DNA of 64,000 nt from Heliopora coerulea (lineage: Eukaryota; Cnidaria; Anthozoa; Scleralcyonacea; Helioporidae): contig JASJOG010000477.1 in assembly GCA_030142905.1 (NCBI GenBank), positions 62,001 to 126,000 of the forward strand, written 5' to 3'. Below the pieces are notes generated by a model. It did no database searches. It had not been told where the DNA came from and saw only the letters and a list, made by a program, of their open reading frames with translations. Of the stretch, positions 46,277 through 56,993 are shown one piece after another. Position 1 is the stretch's first letter; every line of letters starts with the position of its first letter. The translations under genes were made by a program, and so were the position numbers.

Positions 46277-46861
46277 ATGATCATTTGTGGTATGACCAGT
46301 AGTGGTAAGACATATCATTTAACAAAAATGCTGGAAAAATATTTTATGAATCACTTTGACTTTATCATTTTATTATGTCCTACCTTCTCATGGAATAAAA
46401 CTTATCAACAATGGAAATATATCAAAGATCCAGATCTAGTTACTACTGAGTGTGAACAGAAACATGTCAACAAAATATTACACGTTATACAGATTATTTT
46501 CATGGGTACAAATAGCTTAATAATATTGGATGATTGTGCAAGTAGTCAGGATGTCAAAAATAGAACAGGCGAGATAGTTAAACTGGCATTCTCTGCAAGA
46601 CATTATGGTTTTTCCACAATAGTCATCACTCAACAATTAACCAGTATATCTAAGCCTTATAGGGACACCATTTCCAGAGTGGTTTCTTTTTATAATCCAA
46701 ATCAAGACGACATGAAAGTTATTTTCCATAGTTATTTAGGCCATACTTCAAAAAGTGAAAGGAAATTCATGATTGAGAAACTAAAAAATATCAAATGCGC
46801 AACATTGGAAATCAATTTACGCCACCCATATGATCATAAAATTGTCAATCCGCAAAAATAA
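46277..46861 (+). CDS. Polinton genome-packaging ATPase (A32/FtsK-HerA type)
   Basis: 194 intact codons. Walker A is GMTSSGKTY and Walker B is SLIILDDCAS. A sensor-like TIVITQQLTSISKPYRD follows. The upstream in-frame codons before Met (TETPFN) also look family-like, but TAA lies at 46238-46240 in that frame, so the original start may be altered. These ATPases pump DNA into preformed capsids. It is among the few genes of the element without an internal lesion. Confidence 0.88.
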   Translation: MIICGMTSSGKTYHLTKMLEKYFMNHFDFIILLCPTFSWNKTYQQWKYIKDPDLVTTECEQKHVNKILHVIQIIFMGTNSLIILDDCASSQDVKNRTGEIVKLAFSARHYGFSTIVITQQLTSISKPYRDTISRVVSFYNPNQDDMKVIFHSYLGHTSKSERKFMIEKLKNIKCATLEINLRHPYDHKIVNPQK

Positions 46862-46883
46862 AATATACGTTATTATATAGACA

Positions 46884-47438
46884 ATGCCATGCCGCAAAAA
46901 TACCAAACTTGAAACAATTGATGAGGTAACTGAAGAAATACCATCCACTGGATCTTATTTTAATGAGGAAGTTAATAATATTTTCACTCCTGAAGTGACC
47001 AATGTGGATGAACAAAAAGATGACTCCAAAGAAAGCGAAAAAAAGAGAAAGGAACTTCTCAAAATGGCTGAAGATGGGGAAATGGACAAATCTGTTGCTT
47101 ATATCAAGAAGGCTAGTGGTAAGGTCATTGATAAATTATACACGGAGTATGAACGCAAAAGAATGCAAAAGGCTAATGAGTTTCTAACTGATATGCTAAT
47201 CAGTAAGTTTGCGAATACATTGGGAGGTCTTGATGCTATCGAGTCACCTGAGAAACTATCAAATGATTTAAAAAAGGATGAGCTATTGAAAAGGGATGTT
47301 TATAACTTGGTAGAAAAAATCACTCCATATATCCGATTATTAGGGATTCTATCAGGCAGAGTTACAACAGCCAGACATATCTACTCCCATAAAACAGAAA
47401 ACCCTCAAGAGGAAACCACAAATGAGGATACCAAATAA
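46884..47438 (+). CDS. Charged terminal Polinton protein, 184 residues, unknown
   Basis: An intact frame from ATG 46884, preceded by a ttattatatagac stretch. It is strongly acidic near the N-terminus, helical and Lys/Glu-rich in the middle (YTEYERKRMQKANEFLTDML), with a conserved-looking ITPYIRLLGILSG before the end. The last codons lie inside the right TIR. I recall similar proteins next to the ATPase in other Polintons but know no function. Confidence 0.6.
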   Translation: MPCRKNTKLETIDEVTEEIPSTGSYFNEEVNNIFTPEVTNVDEQKDDSKESEKKRKELLKMAEDGEMDKSVAYIKKASGKVIDKLYTEYERKRMQKANEFLTDMLISKFANTLGGLDAIESPEKLSNDLKKDELLKRDVYNLVEKITPYIRLLGILSGRVTTARHIYSHKTENPQEETTNEDTK

Positions 47439-47664
47439 ATTTTTTATCTTCATGATGAGGAACAATGGGGTTAGGTAAAGCGAATTTTCAACTACCCATT
47501 ATTTTCTGGTAAAGACCTTTTGTGTGTTTACCAACTTATCGACAACCCCTTCATTATTCTGCCAACCATATCCTGGAAGTCCCAAGTCATCGAAAACCCC
47601 CATAAGTCGCCTTAAGGTTGTCGAAAACCACCGGGAGACAAATCCCTCTCTAGCCCATCGTAGT
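47407..47664 (-). repeat. Polinton right terminal inverted repeat
   Basis: 258 bp, the inverted partner of 35361-35618, ending ctctctagcccatcgtagt before GTGCAC. It overlaps the final codons of the last gene. Confidence 0.95.
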
Positions 47665-47670
47665 GTGCAC
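47665..47670. repeat. Target-site duplication GTGCAC (right)
   Basis: Direct partner of 35355-35360, immediately outside the right TIR. Confidence 0.85.
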
Positions 47671-49012
47671 AAGTCATGAGTTAATGAACAACTTTGGCAC
47701 CAACATATTAAGTCTTATTATGTAACTTCTACTGTACATCAACTCATTTAGTTAAATAAGACCTGTCACTTAATCCAGATAAATTGTAACAGTGGTATTT
47801 CTACACATGATTCAGGGGGATTTTAATGCTAGGGACCTTAAGATCTAAGACGTCAACTTGGACAACATCCTTTAAAATTTCGGTATTTAAAGAAACCATG
47901 GTTTATTGACCACCTTGCTTGATACTTGTGGTTTGTTTTTGTTTTCTTTTGCATGAAGAATTCTTTTAAAGGGAGTTGTTGATCTTAAGGTCCCTATCAT
48001 TTTGTTTGCATCTTTTAAGAATTTCAAAAATGTTGTACTGCAAACTCTAACCGTAGCCTGTACCTTTGACCTTAAGAGGCTGATTATGTGGCAAATTCCA
48101 GCACGGTTAACTAAGCTGAAATGTCAGATCCAAGGTCACAAAGACATCCCTTAAAGAGTCTACTTGAGATTATCATTACATGACAAAAATAAGCCCAGAA
48201 TGAGAATTTAATCCCAGTTAGCCAGGCTTAAATTTCTCCATATAACTAGCCCCATGCTATAATTATTAGTTCCTAATCAAGGTCACAAACAGCATCATCA
48301 TTGATTACAACACAAATTCTTAAACAGTGAAGCCAACATGACTTCTTGTTGAGCGGAAAACCTCAATTCTATTTAGTTAAAAAATGTACTTTACTGAACA
48401 GCAAACAATAACGACAAATTTGAACGAAAAGATGATTCACAAAGTGCTAAAAGTTGGTCAATTACCTAATGGGGGAGTGACTGTTGTGCTGATAGTTGTT
48501 TGATATGAGTTCCTTACCATTAGTTCATTCATTTTTGCCTTTCTATTAGATCATGGCCAAAACTACCAAGGCTTGACTGAAAACTAGACAAAGTTTTCAG
48601 TGTGTAACCAGGAGTGAGTAGTTGAATGGTTTAACTAGCAGGGATTTAAGTCTTATTTAAAATTCCCTAAAAATTTTATAATAAATCAAGCAAAGGTGAG
48701 TGACTGTATCTGTGATGGACCAGAGCCTGACAACTTGATCAATTTCAATTTTAAAATAACCAATTTTAGAACACCTACATGTATTTTTGAAAAGTTCCAA
48801 CAGGAAAGAATTACTTCTGAATCCCAAAATTTTTTGTTCCACCCAAAAGAACTTACGCTTTGCTGTATGTGATACTAAAGTTCTGTTTCATGTACTTCAC
48901 CTGGGTCACTTGGCTTTTGGTCAACATTTCAATTTCTTTTGGTAGTTACCAGCACCTAGTTGCAGTTTATGATGCCACATTTTGTTTAATGTTATCAATG
49001 TACATTACTTAC
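47671..49012 (-). other. MOV10 copy B, 5' part of intron 2
   Basis: AT-rich intron between the Polinton right end and exon 2. No ORF, TIR or hairpin stands out. Donor GTAAGT is at 49012-49007. Confidence 0.6.
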
Positions 49013-49498
49013 TATGGAGGACGCACTCCCTGGATCACTTCAATCTCTGGATCAGAAACTTTGGCAACTGGCTTGGGTCGAACATATGGTGATGTTGGTT
49101 GCAAGTCTCTCACCACATCATCAGTGGCTTCTGCTTTTATAAACTTTACAATATGAAAGGGAATACCTTCCTCCCTCTTGAACTCAAATCCTATTGGTAC
49201 ACGGTGGATCCCAGGGTTTTGAGAATTTAGTTTTACATGAAGAACATAGCTTCCATGGCCAAGCATTTCAATCCTGCTTCTGGTACCCACAATGTTAAAT
49301 CTTCTGTCTTGAATTGTGAAGTCACTGATGGACCCAAGAACTGCACATTGCATCACAACTTCACAATAACTCTCATTCCTAACTGTGAGTTTTAAAAGGT
49401 TAGAATCACCAATATTTGTGACACCCATATTGACAATATCATTTGTATCTGCAGCTGGATGAATAGATATGTCCTGCTTGTCTTTTGTCAAATATTTC
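49013..49498 (-). CDS. MOV10-like RNA helicase copy B, exon 2
   Basis: A 486-bp exon, acceptor gatatacag, donor GTAAGT. It encodes DKQDISIHPAADTNDIVNMG, LTVRNESYCEVVMQCAVLG and IPFHIVKFIKAEATDDVVRD. It joins exon 1 (AG+G = Arg) and exon 3 (TA+T = Tyr) in frame across the 13.7-kb intron that holds the Polinton. Confidence 0.92.
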
Positions 49499-51768
49499 CT
49501 GTATATCATAAACAAAGAAGAAAGGGGATTAAAATAACATAATACTTAAAATTATACCTGGTCATTAGTGCAATACAGTTCCTTACATAACTAGTTTGTT
49601 AATAGCAATGAGTGATCAACAATGCTCAGTTTCCTGAACTAAATATCCAGTAGTTCATTTCAGAAAGAGAAATGCCACCTGTCTATGTGATAAGCAACTC
49701 CATTTATTGCCGACGAAGGTGATGAAAACCTGTTTGTTGACAAGATTGCATTTTGAAATCTAGATGGTCTTTCACAAGTAAAGTTACAGGTGTCTTCTAC
49801 CAGTCAAAGTTACAGTACTTGTGTTGAAAACAGAAATCTGCATTAAGATACAGGTTATTTCAATCCACACTTGATAAAGCTGTGCAGGAAGCTCACTACA
49901 GTAATGGTGTCAGACAGTGGCATAAGAATGAATTTGATTTGGGGGGACTGATGTCAGCATATACATATACACCCCCAGAAGAATAATACATTTTTAAGGC
50001 CTCCTAGAATACCACCAAAGTCATCTGTGCACTTAGTTATTTGTTCTGGATTGATAAGTTCCCTTTCCATTAAAAAATATTTTCTACATACATGTATACA
50101 GAAATGTTTTGTTTTGGGTTTTTTTGAGAGACTTTTGACTGATACAGTTGTTGTAGCCTCTGACATGACTGCATTGTATTCCTATTATATGCCTTGATTA
50201 ATGGTTTTTTGATTTCCAACAGCAGTTTCATACTTTCTGGGTCAAATCTGTCTTCATCCATAGCAGTCTAGCTACACACAGACAACCCATCTGTGAGTGA
50301 AACCTTGAAATATTGCATCATTATAGGTCAAGTATCAGTGTCCATATACATGGCCAAACTTTGCATGAGCTGCTTTCGAACCAGTGAGGATAAGAAAATA
50401 CTTTTGTAATACTTGGCCCATTTAGGGAGCCCCCACTTAAATGCATGAGGGGGCTGAAGCCCCTGTAGTCCCCCCCTGCTACCTGTACCTATGGTGTCTG
50501 ATCTCTCATAAAAAAGTTTCCAGTGATGAGTCCCAAAAGTCTGAATCAAGTGAACACTGAACAGTTTCTAATTAATATTAGTTGTTATTGTTTGTTACAC
50601 TTTAATAATAACCTTTGAACTTGTTTTGAGCTCATATTAAAAGCCTTTAGAGTTTCTGTTTCTACTGATTTGCAGTTAAGTTTTACTTCAGAAAATTTCA
50701 AAAGTACTATACTTTACACATATAAATAATTGCCATCACAGAGAAATCATTTCAGTTTTAAACTTCAGAAAATAAGGCGAACATTGTTATTAATTAACAA
50801 GTATATTTGTATACCAATATTTACACTTATATTTATATATAAGGGAATCAAGAGCAAAGAGACAGATAACAGCATCCTTTATCTGTAAAATGTAACTATC
50901 TTGTAAAAGTCCACCTAATTGTTAATGGATCATACAGGAAAATTGAATGAATAAGGGTTTTGGAGTGTATTTATAATCATATAATGCTGATAATTTGCAA
51001 TTGTATGAATAGTTCTATGTACTGCAAGGCTTGGGAAAACTAGGGGTACTTTTCACTTTACCATGTCCAGGCAGGATTTCTGGTAAGCAGTTGGGATACT
51101 TTTATGGTTATCAATCATTATTGAAAGGGTTAGCATTTTGTTATGGTTAGGGTTAGGGTTAATGTTAGCCAATGGAGTTAAAGTGAGCTTTAGCCAATGG
51201 AGTTACAGTGATGTGTATGTAACACTGTCTGGCCTAAAACTTGAGTATTAACCCAAATTATACAGGTTTGCTTTTAATTTTAAATAGTAATACAAATTCA
51301 TGAAATACAGTAGCTAGCATTTTTTTTCTTCAAATTAATCAGTTGTTCCCTTCTTAGTAAGCTGAAAAACCAGCTGCCATGCGATTGGTTGAGGTGGCTG
51401 CTGGATTTTCAGGTTACCTTCCTGAAGGGCTAAAACTTGCTATCTAACAGTCTGTTACATGTATTTTGTTGAATCCAGTACCTGGTAATGCAGTACCAGG
51501 CCCATCCCTAACATAGGCACAACATTGACATATATGCATAGGTGGAGTCTCAGAAACATTCATATGCATTAAGGTATTAAAATACAGTACATGTCAATGT
51601 CACCCTAGATAGCCATCAATTCACGTTTTAACTTATTCAAGAAAACCTGTCAAATGATGAGGGTGAGTGTTCCTGTCTTTTGTCAATGGACAAACTTTCA
51701 ATCTCATGATAGCAGGCAATATCAATACCAGCTGCTACAGGTACAGATATTAAAGAAAACAAACCAAC
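49499..51768 (-). other. MOV10 copy B, intron 1
   Basis: 2.3 kb with no supported gene. A short gttagggttagggttaatg run near 51145 and gggctgaagcccctgtagtc near 50450 are the only notable words. Confidence 0.55.
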
Positions 51769-52172
51769 CTCTTTGAGACAAGATCCTTTTTCAACTTTTT
51801 AACCATTTCAGATACGTCAGTGTCTTCTTCCAATTCTTGTTGTTCACTGGTTTCTCTCAATGCCTGACCCAAGTGTCCAGCTTGCACGTAACGTAAAAAA
51901 TCGTGGTCCACAGCAACTACAGGCATTTGGCGATAAACGATAGTCTCTTTGTCATGTGGAGGTTGCTTCTCGATCAGTTTCAGTCCTTTCAGGTTATATA
52001 GAATCTGCCCTAACAGAACACGTTTTTCTGTTGGATCGGTAAGATAAGGCCTGAAGTGAATGGAATACAACTCTCGCATTTCAGATCTCGTTTTTGGCCT
52101 TGCGTTTTCATTCCTCATGTAATCCCAAAACCTTTTAGCTACAGCTCTTTGAGTTTTAAGTGGAATACCCAT
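51769..52172 (-). CDS. MOV10-like RNA helicase copy B, exon 1 with start codon
   Basis: ATG at 52172 (MGIPLKTQRAVAKRFWDYMR) is chosen because the paralog copy A starts at the aligned codon. The frame is open for a few codons upstream, and tttcag precedes GTGATTAAA at 52187, so an upstream 5' exon is possible. The exon ends LKKDLVSK plus AG before donor GTTGGT. With the other 12 exons the coding sum is 2982 bp (993 residues), close to vertebrate MOV10 (about 1000). Confidence 0.85.
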
Positions 52173-54208
52173 GTCCAATTTAATCACCTGAAATGAAGTG
52201 ACTTCAACCTTTGAAAGTGTCGTGTCATCACCTGGGTTTCTGAGAAATCAAAAAACTATTACACCGACAAGAGTTCGCGAAAAAACATAGAACCTAGATA
52301 AAATGCTTCTGAAATTTGATACTTCCCCAGTGGGAAACATCTTTCAACTTTCACTTTCTTTTTTAACACTTAACTCCATACTTCAGGTTATAGTCCCCAG
52401 ACTTCATATCGCGTGTAAAACGGGCACGAAGGGATAATCCAGGACGGAAGCAAATAAATGCGGAACGCTTACCACTGGCCTACATAATATACTCACTGGA
52501 TCTCTTGGTAGAATACTTTAGTTATATCTGATCAGGTTGCCCAGTATAAAAAAAGACAGTTTGCACTGACCTAAATAATATAGAGTCACATAGAGATATT
52601 CACCCAATAAAAGTTTTTATTTAAAAAAAGTTAATTAGATAAACGTACATTATGAACATTTTAAACTGTGTTGATTATCATCAGGTCTAAAAACAATGCT
52701 GTAGAAAGGGATTTACAAAATAAAACCAAAGACCTTGAAGTTTATACATGTGACATAACTTGGACATTTCTTGTGAGGTGGCCTTGATGCAGTCGTAGTA
52801 AAATGGGGCACAATGTTAAGAGCAGATTATTGAACTCCATAATAAGTCTTCAGTGGCAGAGCTAAGCATAGCAGCTAGTTACACTATGGAAATATAAAAT
52901 TATATACAATATTTAGATATCAACCAAAACATATTGATAACATTTAGTTGCAATTTCTAGTCTTAGCATAAGCACTGCCTTGACTTATAATTCTTGCATT
53001 TTTATAAAGTAACCACTGCATTGCGGGATGTATATGGCTTGATACCAAATATTATAGATAATCTTAAATTTGCATAGCATGACCAGTTGCTATGCTTAGT
53101 TACACCACCACTGTAAATCTTTACAAACTGTTATTTGTAGAGTTCAGCTGTACAGATTGGAAGGGTAAGATACATCTCAAATACTTAAACATGTTATCTT
53201 GTATACCAGCAAACCCAAAAATATTTACTTTGGTAGTACTTCAAGATTACGTTTCTATAACTGGTGAGGTGGGCCTTACATGACAGCCTCCACGACCACC
53301 ATTTCTGGCTTCAAGTTTTGACCTGGAGGTGTCATTCAAGTCTTTTTATTGAGTTCAATATCGAGATCATACAAGCCTACAGAGGGAATTGGCCCCAAAA
53401 TTTGGCATTGTATTTTTAGATTTCAATGGAATTTAGTAACCAATTCAGAGCCGCCACTTTAAGTAAACTGGGGGGAAATTGTCTTATCCAGGCCCTTTTC
53501 CGTCTGTTCAAGAACCTAGAGGTCGAACAAGTGTTGTTTCGTGTTTGTATACGTTAGCTGTATAGAAGAAATACTGCTTTTTTGGATTTTAGTCGGTAAT
53601 TATTTTTAGCTGAATTGTTTTTTTGTTCTCTTTTAAAAAAAAAAAAAAGACAAAAGAAGGGACGAAAGTGAAATCGCCTTTCACTAGAACCGCGAACTTT
53701 TCATGCCCGCGGTTGAGTGATGGTTCGCCTTCTTGTTAACATCTGATCTCTAGGGAGTTCACTCAGCTCTTGTCAATGGCTCTTGTTGCTTCTTCCAACA
53801 TTGTTGCCGCCATTTTTGTTTACCAGTTACGCTTACCATATAGTTTGCTGGCTCAATTGATCATCATCTTCTAGTACTGGTACCTGATGTGCATGTGACT
53901 CTTCATTTCTTTTAGAGTTCTATCAAAGATTCTTGGAAATTGGATGAGTTTAGCAGACGAGAAGAATGATGGGTAACCAGGACGAAATGGAAAAGAAATT
54001 CTTGACCCACAGAGTCAAGGGTCAATTGCATATGATGAACAATTTTGTCCCGATTACCCATCGTTGTGCTCGTCAAGCAAGCTCCCTTGGTCATATGCAG
54101 ATAACCCCTGTCGTAATTTGCATAACCATATCCTAGATTGTCCAAACAGTCCCCAACTGTCCGTGACGTAAATACTGGATTAATAACGACTTACGAGTGG
54201 GCAGTATT
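52173..54208. other. Spacer between MOV10 copy B and the THNSL1-like gene
   Basis: A divergent intergenic region of 2 kb that should hold both promoters. At about 53070-53290 it has a stretch weakly like 26350-26600. A poly-A tract lies near 53635. No gene or clear core promoter is supported. Confidence 0.45.
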
Positions 54209-55479
54209 ATGGAGCCTTTTGCTTCTGAGGTAAGAAATTAAGTCTCGTTTACATTTGTACTATGAGCCACAGTTCTGTCATCGATCTATCTACGCTTACA
54301 ATCTTTTAGGGCAGTCATATTCGCATTGATCGTAAAAACCCCCAACCGTCGGCCGGAGTCTGGCACTTATAGATGAAATTTGCATGATTCCGGTTACGAT
54401 TCGCAACAAGTGGAAATCGGAGAAAATCTCCGATTCTTATAATTCTTTCTCTAAGAATCGTGGTTTGCTCGAAAATCGAGAGTGGTTTGACTCAATGTGA
54501 CACGTCAACCCTAACGTGGGTAACACAACCAACGGGAGGAAGTTATGACGGCTGTGCTTCCCGACAATAAAGGGAGAAAAGGTGCCAACTCAGGGCAAAA
54601 CTTCATGAGGTGCCTCTCATCCAGAAAAATACTATAGCCATTTCAGATGGTAATTCCTCAGAATGGTCACTATTCTTTTCGTTGTTTAACCTTTGGGCAT
54701 TTTGTACTTAGTGCCAAGGCCCTTGGGCACAACTAGCCAAGAATCTGGCTGAAGAATGTTAGCATCTGGAGAATCCTCCTGATGAATAAATGCATAACTG
54801 TGCCTTTGGCTGCAACTAGTGGGTGCAAGTTGTGAAAATCAAAGTACAGTTGAACTTTGATCATTGAAACCATTATCAATGAAGTTGCATTTGGCATTAA
54901 AAGAATCTGATAAACCTTATTTTGTAAAATTGTTTTGAATCAATGAATTGCTATAATAAGCACCATTTTTTTTCTCAAATGGGAAACAAAAGGTATAAAA
55001 TATTAACATTCTTGCATGTGTTTATATTTCTATACTATCCACATGTTTTGTTCATACTTTGATAGTATGGTGGAAACCTGCTTCTTATGGGATGTCCAGG
55101 ATCTGGAAAATCAACAGTTGGTGCAATTGTTGCTGAAATGCTTGGAATGACATTAGTGGACTTTGATCATGATGTCTTGGAAAAAAAGTGGGATATGATA
55201 GTAGCTGATAAGGTAAAATAAAGGGATTGTTGTTATTTTTGCTTCTGATTGTGGTTTTTTTGTTGTCACTGTAACTGGTATTTTTGCTGCTGTTTCTATT
55301 TCTGTACTTGTTGCTCTTTTTGCCACTTTAACACAAGTTTACTGAACTTTTTAAAATCCTATTTCTTTCCTTAGTTAACCCATCTGGGATCTGAACAGTT
55401 TCTGGAGGCAGAAGGAGATGTATTCCTAGAATATTCAACCAAGAACTCTCTGATATCCCTAAGCGGATCTAATCCTATG

Positions 55480-56160
55480 CACCAAAACTTCAAAAAGCAT
55501 GCACGCTTATTGGGCTTCGTCTTCTTCAAACAAAAATTCCTCCGTCAACAATGCTAACAACAAAACGGAACCGAGTGGTTTTGCAGTAATACCATATGTT
55601 AAAGGAACTTCGGAACCAGTCAAAAGAATCTTAGGTAAATACAATGTAAAAATGGCGCTTAAACCTTACAAAACGTTGGGGCAAATATTTCCGAAACCGA
55701 AAGACAAGCTTGAAAAAGAACAAATGAAAGGTGCGATTTGCTCCATTCCTTGTCGGGATTGCGAAAAAGTCTACATCGGAGAAACGAAGCGGCAATTCGG
55801 AACCCGCTTGAAAGAACACAAAAGCGCATTGTCGGCAAAACGGATAACCAACTCAGCTCTAGCAGACCATAGTTTCAAAACATCCCACGAAATTGAATGG
55901 AACAATCCTTCTATTATCTCATGTAATCCTCACTATCATCAAAGGATTTGCTTGGAAGCGTGGCATATTAATAGCACGGATTACGCCATAAATAGAGATG
56001 ATGGGAATCTATTTCCAGAAGCTTACAAACTTCCTATTAAAAAACATGAAAACGCTAGCGGTGCTATAAATACGGGTGCGACTCCAGACGATTCTAACCC
56101 CTGATGAAGACATAGTAACGCGAGGGTCGAAACGTTGGGTAAACACACAGTATTGACTAA
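55480..56160 (+). pseudogene. Penelope-like element 3' fragment with GIY-YIG domain
   Basis: The open frame 55499-56104 has GFAVIPYVKGTSEPVKRILG, CSIPCRDCEKVYIGETKRQF (GIY-YIG), RLKEHKSAL and the terminal NRDDGNLFPEAYKLPI block, which is the C-terminal part of a PLE. The reverse transcriptase is absent. It interrupts THNSL1 exon 3 directly after SGSNPMH, so insertion, perhaps with deletion of host exons, is the likely cause of the lost gene middle. Its sequence differs from the PLE at 22.6 kb, so two PLE lineages are present. Confidence 0.8.
56095..56145 (+). ncRNA. Hammerhead-ribozyme-like motif at the PLE stop codon
   Basis: ctgatga at 56101-56107 matches CUGANGA, and gaaac at 56129-56133 matches the second core element, with gac...gtc able to pair between them. 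The ORF stop TGA lies within the ctgatga word. Known PLEs carry minimal hammerheads in their terminal repeats. Cleavage is unproven. Confidence 0.5.
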
Positions 56161-56278
56161 TCTCATAGTCAATACTTCCAGACAAAAAGATTCTTCTAGC
56201 TGTTCGAAAGCATTACTTGTTTTTCCTTTTCTTTCTCGGTTTGCTTTCTAGTGTTCTTCTTTCCTTCTTTATATTTCT

Positions 56279-56583
56279 GGGGATATATCCGGTGACCTCT
56301 TATATAAGGGGAGATACCCGGTGACCCCGCTTAGTATTTATTCTCAGGGAGATACCCGGTGACCCCATATCTTTCTTGGGGAGATATCCGGTGACCCTGT
56401 TTTAGTCTCATAGTCTTAGTTTATGGTCTTATCTCGGTCATTACCGTGTTTTTAGCAGTAATCTTGGGGAGATATCTGGTGACCTTTATTTCAAGGGAGA
56501 TATCCAGTGACCTTGTTTTAGTTTTTAATTATCAGGGAGATATCCGGTGACCCCTAAATCTAGGGGAAATATCTGGTGACTCT
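56279..56583 (+). repeat. Eight spaced copies of a 20-bp motif
   Basis: Copies of ggggagatatccggtgaccc start near 56279, 56308, 56347, 56378, 56466, 56495, 56535 and 56563, with 0-4 mismatches each and spacers of about 8-70 bp. They follow the PLE hammerhead-like motif. The regular motif with irregular spacers is not a CRISPR array; it may be part of the PLE terminal repeat or an expansion of it. Confidence 0.85.
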
Positions 56584-56993
56584 ATTTTAGTCTTCAATTA
56601 AGAAATGTTTTCAAGCAACTTGTATGTACCTTTCGCTGGCCACCTAACCAGAGTAGCATTACCTATAAAAATGACTAATAGTTCACCTGGTTGCGAAAAA
56701 AGACTATTCACCAACATTAAGGTTGTTGGTGTACATGGGGACTTTGATTTCTGTCAAAGTACCATTAAGTCAATCTTCAATGATAGTTCTCTGAGCAGCT
56801 ATGGACGAAGTATCGGTACAAGTTGACAGCGGCAAACTCCATCAACTGGGGACGTCTTCTGCCCCAGATAGTTTATCACGCCTCTGGTTATCTGGAGTTG
56901 GTGAAACAAGGCGAAATCGCCATGGGAGATGCCACTGATGTCTGTGTACCAACGGGAAATTTTGGAAATATTCTCGCTGCATTTTATGCCAAG

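Larger units (their letters stand above)
35361..47664. mobile_element. Polinton/Maverick virus-like element, 12,304 bp
   Basis: It is bounded by 258-bp terminal inverted repeats and 6-bp target duplications (GTGCAC at 35355-35360 and 47665-47670). It carries a family B DNA polymerase, a retroviral-type integrase with chromodomain, a double-jelly-roll capsid protein and an A32-like packaging ATPase, the Polinton hallmark set. Replication genes point left, structural genes point right, and they diverge near 41,925. The adenovirus-like maturation protease usual in Polintons was not recognised. Nonsense and frameshift lesions and about 4% TIR divergence show an inactive insertion. It lies in intron 2 of MOV10 copy B without touching its exons. 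Confidence 0.95.

Noticed and set aside
51140..51165. gttagggttagggttaatg resembling telomere repeats
   Set aside because: Only about three units within an intron; too short to suggest a telomere or interstitial telomeric array.
56279..56583. CRISPR-like appearance of repeats and spacers
   Set aside because: Eukaryotic context, irregular spacer length, degenerate repeats and no cas genes; reported instead as a spaced direct-repeat array.
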